This document shows positions 15,559 through 23,409 of a DNA stretch of 48,154 bases, one piece after another. Source of the stretch: Flavobacteriia bacterium (GTDB lineage: Bacteria > Bacteroidota > Bacteroidia > Flavobacteriales > Schleiferiaceae); contig JABXHW010000041.1 of the NCBI GenBank assembly GCA_013373425.1, forward strand, positions 1-48,154, written 5' to 3'. Under the pieces are notes generated by a model. It saw only the letters and a list, made by a program, of their open reading frames with translations, did no database searches and was not told the DNA's origin. Position numbers and translations under genes: made by a program. The number at the start of each line of letters is the position of its first letter. Within the stretch, counting starts at the first letter, position 1.

Positions 15559-16713
15559 ATGAAGTACGATAAAGCGCAGATTTACAAGAGTTTGCAAGAG
15601 GTTCAAGCCACAGAAGGAGACCAGAATTTGATCGAGGCTGGACACGTTAGAAATATTCAAATTTTTGGGGATGAAGTTGAGTTGGACGTGATTAGCATGA
15701 ATCCAACGCTTCAAGCGAAGAAGAAACTCGAGGTTTCTATTATGAAGGCGGTTCACGACCACGCGTACCCAAAAGCCAAAGTGAAAGTAAATATTACCGT
15801 TCCAGAAGAAGTGAAGGAGCGTGCTGCTGCTCAACAGCAACTGAAAGGCGAGGAGCTTCCTGGGGTGAAGAATATCATTGCCGTTGCCTCTGGTAAAGGT
15901 GGTGTTGGTAAGAGCACAATTACATCAAACCTAGCTGTTGCCCTTGCGAAAATGGGCTTCAAAGTAGGATTGGTAGATGCCGATATTTACGGACCTTCAG
16001 CGCACATCATGTTTGACGTTCAGCATGAGAAGCCGGGCAGCATTGAAGTGAACGGGAAGAAGTTGATGGACCCCGTTGAGAACTACGGAGTGAAATTGCT
16101 TTCAATCGGATTCTTCGCAGGTGTCGATCAAGCTGTGGTTTGGAGAGGTCCAATGGCGACAAAGGCTTTGAATCAGCTGATTCGCGACGCGCACTGGGGA
16201 GAGCTTGATTTCCTTCTAATCGACTTGCCTCCGGGGACAGGTGATATCCACTTGAGCTTGGTTCAAGCGGCTCCGGTTACAGGCGCAGTTGTAGTGAGTA
16301 CGCCACAGGCAATCGCATTATCGGACGCCAGAAAAGGAGTTGCCATGTTCAACATGGACGCTATCAATGTTCCGGTATTGGGTATTGTTGAGAATATGAG
16401 CTACTTCACTCCTGACGAGCTTCCTGATAACAAATACTATATCTTCGGAAAGTCGGGTGCAAGAAACCTGACCGAAGAATTGAATGTGCCTTTCTTGGGC
16501 GAGATTCCACTCGTCCAATCGGTACGCGAAGCAGGCGACATTGGCCGTCCAGCTGTCCTGCAAGAGAACACTCCAATTGCGGAGTCTTTCAAAGAGATGG
16601 CGAAGAATGTTGTGGCCTCTTTGGTAGAGAGAAATGATAATCTTCCTCCAACTGAAGCGGTTCGAATTACCACAATGGCCGGATGTTCGCCTAAACAAGA
16701 GAAGACAGTATGA
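15559..16713 (+). CDS. Iron-sulfur cluster carrier protein Mrp/ApbC
   Basis: A P-loop ATPase that loads Fe-S clusters onto target proteins. 384 aa: a MIP18-type (DUF59) domain about residues 5-85, then a deviant Walker A SGKGGVGKS (111-119) and PPGTGD. The CxxC found in many homologues is absent; the region reads FTPDELPDNKYYIFGKSG, which from memory is normal for Bacteroidota Mrp. It overlaps the NifU-like gene by 4 bp and heads an operon with the Fe-S enzyme KorAB. Confidence 0.93.
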   Translation: MKYDKAQIYKSLQEVQATEGDQNLIEAGHVRNIQIFGDEVELDVISMNPTLQAKKKLEVSIMKAVHDHAYPKAKVKVNITVPEEVKERAAAQQQLKGEELPGVKNIIAVASGKGGVGKSTITSNLAVALAKMGFKVGLVDADIYGPSAHIMFDVQHEKPGSIEVNGKKLMDPVENYGVKLLSIGFFAGVDQAVVWRGPMATKALNQLIRDAHWGELDFLLIDLPPGTGDIHLSLVQAAPVTGAVVVSTPQAIALSDARKGVAMFNMDAINVPVLGIVENMSYFTPDELPDNKYYIFGKSGARNLTEELNVPFLGEIPLVQSVREAGDIGRPAVLQENTPIAESFKEMAKNVVASLVERNDNLPPTEAVRITTMAGCSPKQEKTV

Positions 16714-16970
16714 GCAATCAAATCATGATCGATAAAATCCACGTTGCACTTGAGGAAATCAGACCTTTTCTCAAGTCGGATGGCGGGGATATCTCATTTG
16801 TAGAGTTGACCGACGAGAACGTTGTTCGCGTTCAGTTACACGGTGCATGCACAGGTTGTTCTGTCAACCAGATGACTTTGAAGTCTGGCGTTGAAATGAC
16901 CATCAAGAAGCACGTGCCTGAAGTTGTTCGTGTAGAACAAGCGGAAAGTTCACAAGTCAGTGCCTCATGA
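16710..16970 (+). CDS. NifU-like Fe-S scaffold protein
   Basis: An 86-aa stand-alone NifU C-terminal domain. The cluster-binding motif CTGC is at residues 47-50 within GACTGCSVNQMTLKSGVE. It can hold a 4Fe-4S cluster and hand it to clients. Its ATG overlaps mrp by 4 bp and its TGA overlaps korA by 4 bp. Placement between mrp and korA suggests it matures KorAB, which is inference. Confidence 0.93.
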   Translation: MSNQIMIDKIHVALEEIRPFLKSDGGDISFVELTDENVVRVQLHGACTGCSVNQMTLKSGVEMTIKKHVPEVVRVEQAESSQVSAS

Positions 16971-18808
16971 ACGCCCAAGAACTCTCCAAAGTAACCATAC
17001 TTTTTTCTGGAGATTCAGGCGATGGGATTCAATTAACGGGTTCTGAATTTTCACATACTGCGGCGTTGTACGGCAACGACCTAAGTACGTTTCCAGATTT
17101 CCCAGCAGAGATTCGCGCTCCGCAAGGAACGGTTGCTGGTGTGTCCGGATTCAAACTCAACTTTGGTAGTGATGCCATTCACACTCCTGGCGGACGCGTG
17201 GATGTGTTGGTGGTGATGAATGCTGCCGCCCTCAAGAAAAATCTTCGTGAGCTCAAGGAGACAGGATTCATCGTTGCAAACACTTCCGGCTTTGACAAGC
17301 GAAACTTGAAATTGGCAGGTTATGATGAATCTGTCGATCTCCTCGCTGAAATCAAGTCGAAATATCGAGTGATTGAAATCGATATCACAAAACTGACTCG
17401 CGAAGCATTGAAGGAAACTTCCCTTGGAACCAAGGACAAGGATCGTTCAAAGAACATGTTCGTGCTTGGATTCCTGTACTGGCTTTATGGTCGTTCATTG
17501 GAGCGCACGAGTGCATTTTTGGAGACTAAGTTTGCTAAGAAGCCGGAAATCGCAGAAGCAAACGTATCCGTATTGAAAGCCGGATATCATTACGGCGAGA
17601 CAGTAGAAGCTAGTTTGCCTCGCTATGAGGTAAAGCCAGCTAAACTTCCAAAGGGTACATATCGAAATATATCGGGTAACCAAGGTTTGGCCATGGGGCT
17701 TATTGCAGCTGGACGACAGTCTGGTTTGGAGGTCTTCTATGGTTCCTATCCAATTACACCCGCAAGTGACATTCTTCACGAGCTTGCAAAGCAGAAGAAT
17801 TTCAACATCAAAACCTTCCAAGCAGAAGACGAAATCGCTGCTGTAACAAGCGCTATAGGAGCAAGCTTCGGTGGCTCTTTAGGAGTTACGGCTTCGTCCG
17901 GACCTGGCATTGCACTAAAAACCGAAGCCATCGGATTGGCGGTTATTCTTGAATTGCCATTGGTGATTGTGAATGTGCAGCGAGGAGGTCCATCTACAGG
18001 ACTTCCAACTAAAACTGAACAAGCTGATTTGCTTCAGGCTATTTACGGTAGAAACGGAGAGGCGCCTTTACCAGTAATCGCGGCCAAAAGTCCTTCCGAT
18101 GCATTCGATGCTGCTCTTGAAGCGTCGAAAATTGCAGTGGAGCACATGACTCCGGTAATACTATTAAGCGATGGCTACATAGCCAACGGCTCTGAGCCTT
18201 GGAGATTCCCTATGTCTTCTGAACTCGCAAGTATAACTCCTCCAATGGTATCCGGTGAAGGAGAAGAGTACTTGCCTTACAAGAGAGATGAGAAGGGCGT
18301 TCGCGAATGGGCTATTCCAGGTCAAGCTGGATTCGAGCACCGTGTAGGCGGTTTGGAAAAGGAGAAGGACACCGGAAATGTTTCCTACAGTCCTGAGAAC
18401 CATGAGTACATGGTGAAAGTGCGCGCTGAGCGAATTGAACAGGTGGCAGATGGCTATGCCCCGCTTTCTATGGAGGAAGGAGAGATGAGTGGTGATGTAT
18501 TGCTGCTCGGCTGGGGTTCAACTTTCGGAGCGCTAAAAGTGGCGGCTCAGGAATTACGACTTCGCGGTGAAAAAGTAAGTCACTTGCACCTTAGAAATTT
18601 GAATCCGTTGCCAAAGGATTTAGGTGAGATTCTGTCCAATTTCGGAACGGTTATCATCCCAGAATTGAACAACGGTCAGCTTGTGAAGTTGATTCGCGAC
18701 AAATACTTAGTGGATGCACAATCCATCACTAAGATTCAAGGTCAGCCTTTCAAATCGGAAGAGCTGGTGAATCAGGTGGAGTCAATCCTACAAAAATCAA
18801 CGAATTAA
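16967..18808 (+). CDS. korA: 2-oxoacid:ferredoxin oxidoreductase, alpha subunit (gamma-alpha fusion)
   Basis: Subunit of the enzyme that oxidatively decarboxylates 2-oxoglutarate or a related 2-oxoacid to acyl-CoA with ferredoxin. 613 aa: an N-terminal gamma domain (ILFSGDSGDGIQLTGSEF, residues 10-190) and an alpha domain (GNQGLAMGLIAAGRQSGLEVF to the end), with YPITPASDILHELA and SGPGIALKTEAIGLAV as family phrases. It overlaps nifU by 4 bp and is 1 bp from korB. Oxoglutarate specificity is likely but not proven. Confidence 0.93.
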   Translation: MNAQELSKVTILFSGDSGDGIQLTGSEFSHTAALYGNDLSTFPDFPAEIRAPQGTVAGVSGFKLNFGSDAIHTPGGRVDVLVVMNAAALKKNLRELKETGFIVANTSGFDKRNLKLAGYDESVDLLAEIKSKYRVIEIDITKLTREALKETSLGTKDKDRSKNMFVLGFLYWLYGRSLERTSAFLETKFAKKPEIAEANVSVLKAGYHYGETVEASLPRYEVKPAKLPKGTYRNISGNQGLAMGLIAAGRQSGLEVFYGSYPITPASDILHELAKQKNFNIKTFQAEDEIAAVTSAIGASFGGSLGVTASSGPGIALKTEAIGLAVILELPLVIVNVQRGGPSTGLPTKTEQADLLQAIYGRNGEAPLPVIAAKSPSDAFDAALEASKIAVEHMTPVILLSDGYIANGSEPWRFPMSSELASITPPMVSGEGEEYLPYKRDEKGVREWAIPGQAGFEHRVGGLEKEKDTGNVSYSPENHEYMVKVRAERIEQVADGYAPLSMEEGEMSGDVLLLGWGSTFGALKVAAQELRLRGEKVSHLHLRNLNPLPKDLGEILSNFGTVIIPELNNGQLVKLIRDKYLVDAQSITKIQGQPFKSEELVNQVESILQKSTN

Positions 18809-18809
18809 G

Positions 18810-19823
18810 ATGGAGGAGAATCAGAGCTATACGGCCAAAGATTTCGCCACCGATCAAGATGTTCGTTGGTGTCCGGGGTGTGGAGATTACTCCATCCTCA
18901 AGCAGGTTCAAACGGTAATGCCAGATCTTGGTTTGCCGAGAGAAGACATTGTGTTCATCAGTGGAATTGGGTGCTCTTCACGCTTCCCGTACTACATGAA
19001 CACTTACGGGATGCACAGCATTCACGGCAGAGCGACGAGTGTGGCTACTGGATTGAAGGCTGCACGCCCTGAGTTGAGTGTTTGGATTGTTACTGGCGAC
19101 GGCGATGGATTGTCGATTGGTGGCAATCATCTCATTCACTTGCTCCGGAGAAACTTAGACGTGAACATTCTCTTGTTCAACAATGAGATTTACGGTCTGA
19201 CGAAGGGACAATATTCACCTACCTCTCCTGAAGGTCAGGTGACTAAGTCGAGTCCGATGGGCGCCATTGATCATCCATTCAATCCGTTGGCGCTTGCCAT
19301 GGGGTCGGATGCCAGCTTCATCGCCCGCACTGCCGATAGAGATCCGCTGCATCAGCGAGAGATGCTCAAGCGTTCTCATCAACATAAAGGAGCGAGTTTC
19401 TTGGAGATTTATCAGAATTGCAACGTCTTCAATGATGGCGCATTCGAGATGATGACCGACAAGAAGGGGAAGCCATTCCATACGCTCTATCTCGAGCATG
19501 GTAAGCCGCTTGTATTCGCCAATGGAGAGAAGGGGATTATTCTGGATGGCTTGCAGCCTAAGGTTGTTGAGATAGGGACAGATTACTCTGAATCTGATCT
19601 CTGGATTCACGATGAGCACGATGGAATGAAGGCATATATTCTCACGCGAATGTTCGACAATCCAGCAGATGGACTACCCAGACCATTCGGTGTGATTTAT
19701 TCGGCAGATCGACCAACTTATGAAGACCTTATGGAGGGGCAAATTGCTGCTGCTCAAGAGATCAAAGGGGAGGGTGATTTGGACGAGTTGATCGCTGGCA
19801 GAAATACGTGGGTTGTAGAGTGA
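18810..19823 (+). CDS. korB: 2-oxoacid:ferredoxin oxidoreductase, beta subunit
   Basis: 337-aa thiamine-diphosphate and 4Fe-4S containing subunit. Cluster ligands are visible as WCPGCGD (Cys21, Cys24) and GIGCSS (Cys55); the fourth probably is Cys in YQNCNVF. The TPP site is GDGDGLSIGGNHLIH. It lies 1 bp after korA. Its stop abuts the convergent 99-aa gene with no terminator visible. Confidence 0.94.
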   Translation: MEENQSYTAKDFATDQDVRWCPGCGDYSILKQVQTVMPDLGLPREDIVFISGIGCSSRFPYYMNTYGMHSIHGRATSVATGLKAARPELSVWIVTGDGDGLSIGGNHLIHLLRRNLDVNILLFNNEIYGLTKGQYSPTSPEGQVTKSSPMGAIDHPFNPLALAMGSDASFIARTADRDPLHQREMLKRSHQHKGASFLEIYQNCNVFNDGAFEMMTDKKGKPFHTLYLEHGKPLVFANGEKGIILDGLQPKVVEIGTDYSESDLWIHDEHDGMKAYILTRMFDNPADGLPRPFGVIYSADRPTYEDLMEGQIAAAQEIKGEGDLDELIAGRNTWVVE

Positions 19824-20123
19824 TTACTCGACTGGACTTACCCAAATATTCAGGTTGAGTGTATCAATATCTACTTCCTGAACAATGTCGTTGATGAAAC
19901 CGGGAAGAATTCGAACAATTCTCTGTTCGATAACACCTTCCACTTCTCGTTCCTGACCTACGATATGGTCGCCCGTCATGCCTTTGCGGACATACAGTAC
20001 TTTCTTGGTTTCCCAACCATCGATTTTGGCTGCCGGGTCGAAGTTGTCTTTCATCCAGAGAACGAAAAGCGTGCATACGACTGCGGTGACTGCGATAAGA
20101 AGAAACTGTGAACGGGCTTTCAT
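19824..20123 (-). CDS. Small membrane-anchored protein of unknown function
   Basis: 99 aa with an N-terminal hydrophobic segment (about residues 7-23, LLIAVTAVVCTLFVLWM) and a short extracytoplasmic or soluble tail with no Cys outside the membrane segment. No family recognised. A -7-like TACCTTTG occurs on the minus strand at 20164-20171, 40 bp upstream, which supports independent expression. The stop directly abuts the korB stop. Confidence 0.55.
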   Translation of the reverse strand: MKARSQFLLIAVTAVVCTLFVLWMKDNFDPAAKIDGWETKKVLYVRKGMTGDHIVGQEREVEGVIEQRIVRILPGFINDIVQEVDIDTLNLNIWVSPVE

Positions 20124-20163
20124 GTCTTGAAGAGTTGTAGAAAGTTTGAATCTAACTGGACAT

Positions 20164-20171
20164 CAAAGGTA
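20164..20171 (-). promoter_or_regulatory. Putative -7 element of the 99-aa gene
   Basis: Minus-strand TACCTTTG matches TAnnTTTG; a 40-nt leader follows. A -33 TTTG at the usual distance is not obvious. Confidence 0.45.
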
Positions 20172-20279
20172 GCAACTACAAAGGAGGCTTTCATGTTTAA
20201 ATACGATGCCTTGTATTCTTTGATATTGAACTTCCTAGGATAGGAAATTGTAGTAGTTTAGACTTCTTAAGATTTCATT

Positions 20280-21533
20280 TTGAATAGACTAAAAATTCTC
20301 TACCGCGATCCGCGCAGAAAGCAACCTCTTTCGGTACTCGTTGGTGCGGTTGTACTTCATATCGTTTTGCTCATCCCAATCTTGATGCTTTATCAATCGG
20401 AATGGATGGCTGAGAATTTCTACGATATAAATGATAGTCAGATTATGGAGGTAGCCCGGATTATTCCCGCGGGTTGGCTCTTTATATTGATGGCAGTTGC
20501 AGCGCCCCTGTGGGAAGAGACTGTTTTTCGTCTTTGGATGGGCCTTCGAGGTAGAGCACTGCCCGTGTTCACTACCGGCGCCACCATTGTCACGTTCTTG
20601 AATTATTCCATGCCTCTTGCCTTGGGCGGTGGTGTTCTGGTTTTGATCCTTACGTATACCAATCTTCATCGACTTAAACATCACATGGATATTCATTTCA
20701 GGTGGTGGTTCTATGGTTCTGTCTTCCTTTTTGGATTGGCACACTTGGGCAATTTTGAATTGACGATTTGGGCGCTACCCTTAATCATGCCGCAATTGCT
20801 TTTGGGGTTGGCCATCTCATTTATCCGAGTTCAGCGAGGATTTTGGATGGGAGTGCTTTTTCATGCTGGGTGGAATGGAGCCCTTGGACTGATAATTATC
20901 GTACCCTACTTGTTCGCCAGCGAAGGGAGTTTCGAGAATAATACACATAAAGCCAATTGGGAAGTTGGGAACGCATGGTCGAATTCGACCTCTATGACTT
21001 CATCGGATACTGCGGTACAATTCTCAAATGCCGACGTTGGTCGAGTACTCAGATGGATGATCCATCAATATGAAGGCTATGCGTTAGTCGATGCCAACGA
21101 AGTAATTACTACACGCGTAGATTTCGATCTTAGAGGACCTCTCGCATCCGATTTGTCAGAAGTGGTGTTGGCTTTCAGTTCAGACTTCGGTCTTCGAATT
21201 GACACCGTTAATGAGTTAGAATTGAGCTACGAATTAAGTATAGATACGGCTTGTTCGCCTCTCGGAGTAACACGAGAAGACAAGACAATCAATGAGTTCC
21301 TTGGTCTGTATTACGGCAATCAGAATATGGATCAAGTAGCTTCAATTCTGCAATCGGAGTACGGCATTCGGTTCAGCAGCCCCATGAATGAAAGTGACGA
21401 TCGTTTTAACTTCTTCTTGTCTCCCGACGGGATTGAGGAGACTTTCCGCTTGCTTCATTTGAAGAACTGTATTCGGGTCGATACGGTGGAGCGTGAAGTT
21501 CTTCGCTATCAAATCTCAGCGGATTCCTTCTAG
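20280..21533 (+). CDS. CPBP-family intramembrane metalloprotease with unusual C-terminal half (TTG start)
   Basis: 417 aa. Residues 1-215 form a multi-pass membrane domain with the CPBP/Abi motifs: EExxxR (E79, E80, R84), His155 in FGLAHLGNF and His195 in FHAGWNG. The C-terminal ~200 residues lie outside the membrane. They include YALVDANEVITTRVDFDLRG, which resembles the phrase around P-V-V-D-x-T-G-L-x-G-x-Y-D-F in DUF3738/TIGR03435 modules, and a second region (NMDQVASILQSEYGIRF). Such a fusion is not usual for CPBP proteases. The first codon is TTG (20280-20282); no in-frame ATG lies upstream. Confidence 0.75.
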   Translation: MNRLKILYRDPRRKQPLSVLVGAVVLHIVLLIPILMLYQSEWMAENFYDINDSQIMEVARIIPAGWLFILMAVAAPLWEETVFRLWMGLRGRALPVFTTGATIVTFLNYSMPLALGGGVLVLILTYTNLHRLKHHMDIHFRWWFYGSVFLFGLAHLGNFELTIWALPLIMPQLLLGLAISFIRVQRGFWMGVLFHAGWNGALGLIIIVPYLFASEGSFENNTHKANWEVGNAWSNSTSMTSSDTAVQFSNADVGRVLRWMIHQYEGYALVDANEVITTRVDFDLRGPLASDLSEVVLAFSSDFGLRIDTVNELELSYELSIDTACSPLGVTREDKTINEFLGLYYGNQNMDQVASILQSEYGIRFSSPMNESDDRFNFFLSPDGIEETFRLLHLKNCIRVDTVEREVLRYQISADSF

Positions 21534-21578
21534 CTATTTAGAGAGATTCGCTACTTGAGAAATTGACCAAATCAAACT

Positions 21579-21586
21579 TATCTTTG
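21579..21586 (+). promoter_or_regulatory. Putative promoter of the yebC gene
   Basis: TATCTTTG at 21579-21586 matches TAnnTTTG. TTG at 21555-21557 lies 21 nt upstream as a possible -33 element. The leader to the ATG is 19 nt. Confidence 0.55.
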
Positions 21587-21605
21587 TCAAAATTAAGCAC
21601 ACACT

Positions 21606-22331
21606 ATGGGACGCGCGTTTGAATATCGCAAGGCAAGAAAGATGAAGCGTTGGGCATCGATGTCCAAAACGTTTACTCGCATTACAAAAGATATCATCAT
21701 GGCAGTGAAGGAGGGGGGCGACAGTCCGGAATCCAACTACCGCTTAAAGATGTTGATGCAGAACGCCCGCGATGCAAACATGCCGAAAGACAACGTCGAG
21801 AGAGCCATTAAAAAGGCGATGTCGAAAGACCAGCAGGACTACAAAGAAGTAGTTTTTGAAGGCTACGCTCCACATGGTATTGCTGTGTTGGTTGAAACAG
21901 CTACCGACAACAATACGCGTACAGTAGCGAATGTGCGCTCTTACTTCAACAAGCACAACGGTAGCTTAGGCGTGAGTGGCTCGGTTGATTTTATGTTCGA
22001 GCACAAGTGCCACTTTAAGATTGCGGCAGAAGGAATCGATATCGAGGAATTCGAGCTTGAGATGATCGATTACGGCGTTGAGGAGATTTTCGCAGATCAC
22101 GACGAGGAGAAGGAGCAAGATATCATCATGCTCTATGGAGCTTTTGCCGATTATGGAAACATCGCTAGTGGTCTTGATGAAAAAGGAATCGAAGTACTGT
22201 CCTCAGGATTTGAACGTATTCCTATGGATCACAAGGAGCTCAGCGACGAGCAGCGTGAAGAGGTGGATAAGCTCATTGAGCGCATTGAGGAAGATGATGA
22301 CGTTCAAGCGGTGTATACGAATATGGCTTGA
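21606..22331 (+). CDS. YebC/PmpR family protein
   Basis: 241 aa, MGRAFEYRKARKMKRW at the start, then KDNVERAIKKAM and YEGYAPHGIAVLVE-type phrases (here FEGYAPHGIAVLVETATDN) that define the YebC family. Members bind DNA as regulators, or help ribosomes through proline-rich stretches in some bacteria; the role here is unknown. It appears to be a single gene with its own promoter and terminator. Confidence 0.94.
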   Translation: MGRAFEYRKARKMKRWASMSKTFTRITKDIIMAVKEGGDSPESNYRLKMLMQNARDANMPKDNVERAIKKAMSKDQQDYKEVVFEGYAPHGIAVLVETATDNNTRTVANVRSYFNKHNGSLGVSGSVDFMFEHKCHFKIAAEGIDIEEFELEMIDYGVEEIFADHDEEKEQDIIMLYGAFADYGNIASGLDEKGIEVLSSGFERIPMDHKELSDEQREEVDKLIERIEEDDDVQAVYTNMA

Positions 22332-22358
22332 TACCAACAGAAATAGAATATTGAAGAG

Positions 22359-22385
22359 CGCTCGGTATTACCGGGCGTTTTTTTT
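22359..22385 (+). terminator. Rho-independent terminator of the yebC gene
   Basis: Stem CGCTCGGT (22359-22366) pairs with ACCGGGCG (22370-22377) around a 3-nt loop, including a G-T pair, followed by eight T (22378-22385). The octamer array starts on the next base. Confidence 0.88.
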
Positions 22386-22585
22386 GTGGAGGGCTGGAAG
22401 GTTGGAGAGCTTGGGCACTGGAAAACTGGAGGACTGGAGGACTGGAGAGTTGGATGAGTGGATGACTGGATTTTCGGACAGCTGGACAATTGGACAACTG
22501 GAGAATTGGAGAATTGGAGAGCTGGAGAGCTGGAGGATTGGAGAGTTAGATGGTGGCAGGTGTGGATAAATGGAAAGTTGGTGAG
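22386..22585 (+). repeat. 200-bp degenerate octamer array (25 units, consensus YTGGANRR)
   Basis: From 22386 to 22585 the sequence divides into 25 consecutive octamers without a single insertion or deletion. Examples: CTGGAAGG, TTGGAGAG, CTGGAGGA, CTGGAGAG, TTGGATGA, CTGGACAA, TTGGAGAA. TGGA occupies positions 2-5 in 20 of the 25. Period 8 is not a multiple of 3, so this is not conserved coding; reading frames across it (for example 22078-22569) are artefacts. It begins on the base after the terminator T run. Confidence 0.9.
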
Positions 22586-22980
22586 GGTTGAATGGAAGAA
22601 CGAATATGGAATTGGGTTGAATGGTGGTGTTTTCGGGAGTTTATACCATTGGGAAAACCCCCAACCCCCTTGGAACAAGGTACTGATTCACTCTCGGAGA
22701 AAGCGAATTCTCACTTAGTGATTTATTAGATTAATCGGTTAGAAACTAGCCGTTTGTAAACGTTTTATTTACGGCTTACATGATAAGTTTTGTGCAATTT
22801 CGCCCCATGGAGTGGGCGGAGTGGGCCCCATACCTTTATATAGCCTACCCCCGGGAGCAAGCCATAATTTAAGTTCTCTTTCCAAGCCCACTTCCTTTTT
22901 CGAACGCCATCTTCAAGAAAGTGATTTCCATCACCTTTTAACCGCTCACGTTTTCCTACCTTTTTTCAAAATTCAACCTC
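22586..22980. other. Intergenic region with inverted repeats, before the OsmC gene
   Basis: No gene is supported. It contains a fading tail of the octamer array, a hairpin CCTTG-GAA-CAAGG (22668-22680), an inverted repeat AGCCGT...ACGGCT (22748-22753 and 22771-22776), and a C-rich stretch around 22650-22672. A -7-like TACCTTTT lies near 22958, upstream of the OsmC gene. Together with the array, the stretch 22332-22980 is the longest gene-free gap in the window. Confidence 0.5.
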
Positions 22981-23409
22981 ATGGAAAAGAAGGAAGTAAC
23001 GGTAGATTATACCGATGGGATGGCCTTCAACGGAAAGGTCGCTCAATTTGATATCCACATGGATGCGAAACCTGAAGTGGGAGGACTTGATAAAGGGCCA
23101 ACGCCAAAGCCATTATTGCTTGTTTCTCTAGGAGGATGCACCGGTATGGATGTGGTGAGTCTTTTGAAAAAGATGCGACAAGAGTACGACTCGTACAAGA
23201 TGAAAATTAGCGGGGAGCAAACCGATGAGCATCCAAAGCACTATCACAAGATTCATGTGGAGTATATCTTTGAAGGGGAATCACTCGACGAAGGCAAGGT
23301 TAAAAAGGCGGTAGACCTTAGTCAGGAGAAATATTGTGGAGTAAGCTATATGCTCAAGCAGGCCGCTGAGCTGACTTATTCAATCACCATTAACGGATCA
23401 ACGATTTAA
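22981..23409 (+). CDS. OsmC/Ohr family protein
   Basis: 142 aa. The two peroxidatic-type Cys are visible, in LLVSLGGCTGMDVVSLLKKM and QEKYCGVSYMLKQAAE, matching OsmC-like thiol peroxidases that act on organic hydroperoxides in the cytoplasm. It ends overlapping the convergent serine hydrolase gene by 12 bp. Confidence 0.92.
   Translation: MEKKEVTVDYTDGMAFNGKVAQFDIHMDAKPEVGGLDKGPTPKPLLLVSLGGCTGMDVVSLLKKMRQEYDSYKMKISGEQTDEHPKHYHKIHVEYIFEGESLDEGKVKKAVDLSQEKYCGVSYMLKQAAELTYSITINGSTI

Noticed and set aside
22078-22569. 163-aa reading frame with repeated Leu-Glu-Asn-Trp-Arg phrases
   Set aside because: It overlaps the yebC gene in another frame and then runs through the octamer array. The peptide repeat simply reflects 3 octamers equal to 8 codons; no start signal or family similarity.
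22386-22585. CRISPR array
   Set aside because: Units are 8 bp and contiguous, with no spacers, and no cas genes are nearby.
22812-23051. 79-aa frame leading into the OsmC gene
   Set aside because: It overlaps OsmC in another frame and has no features of its own.
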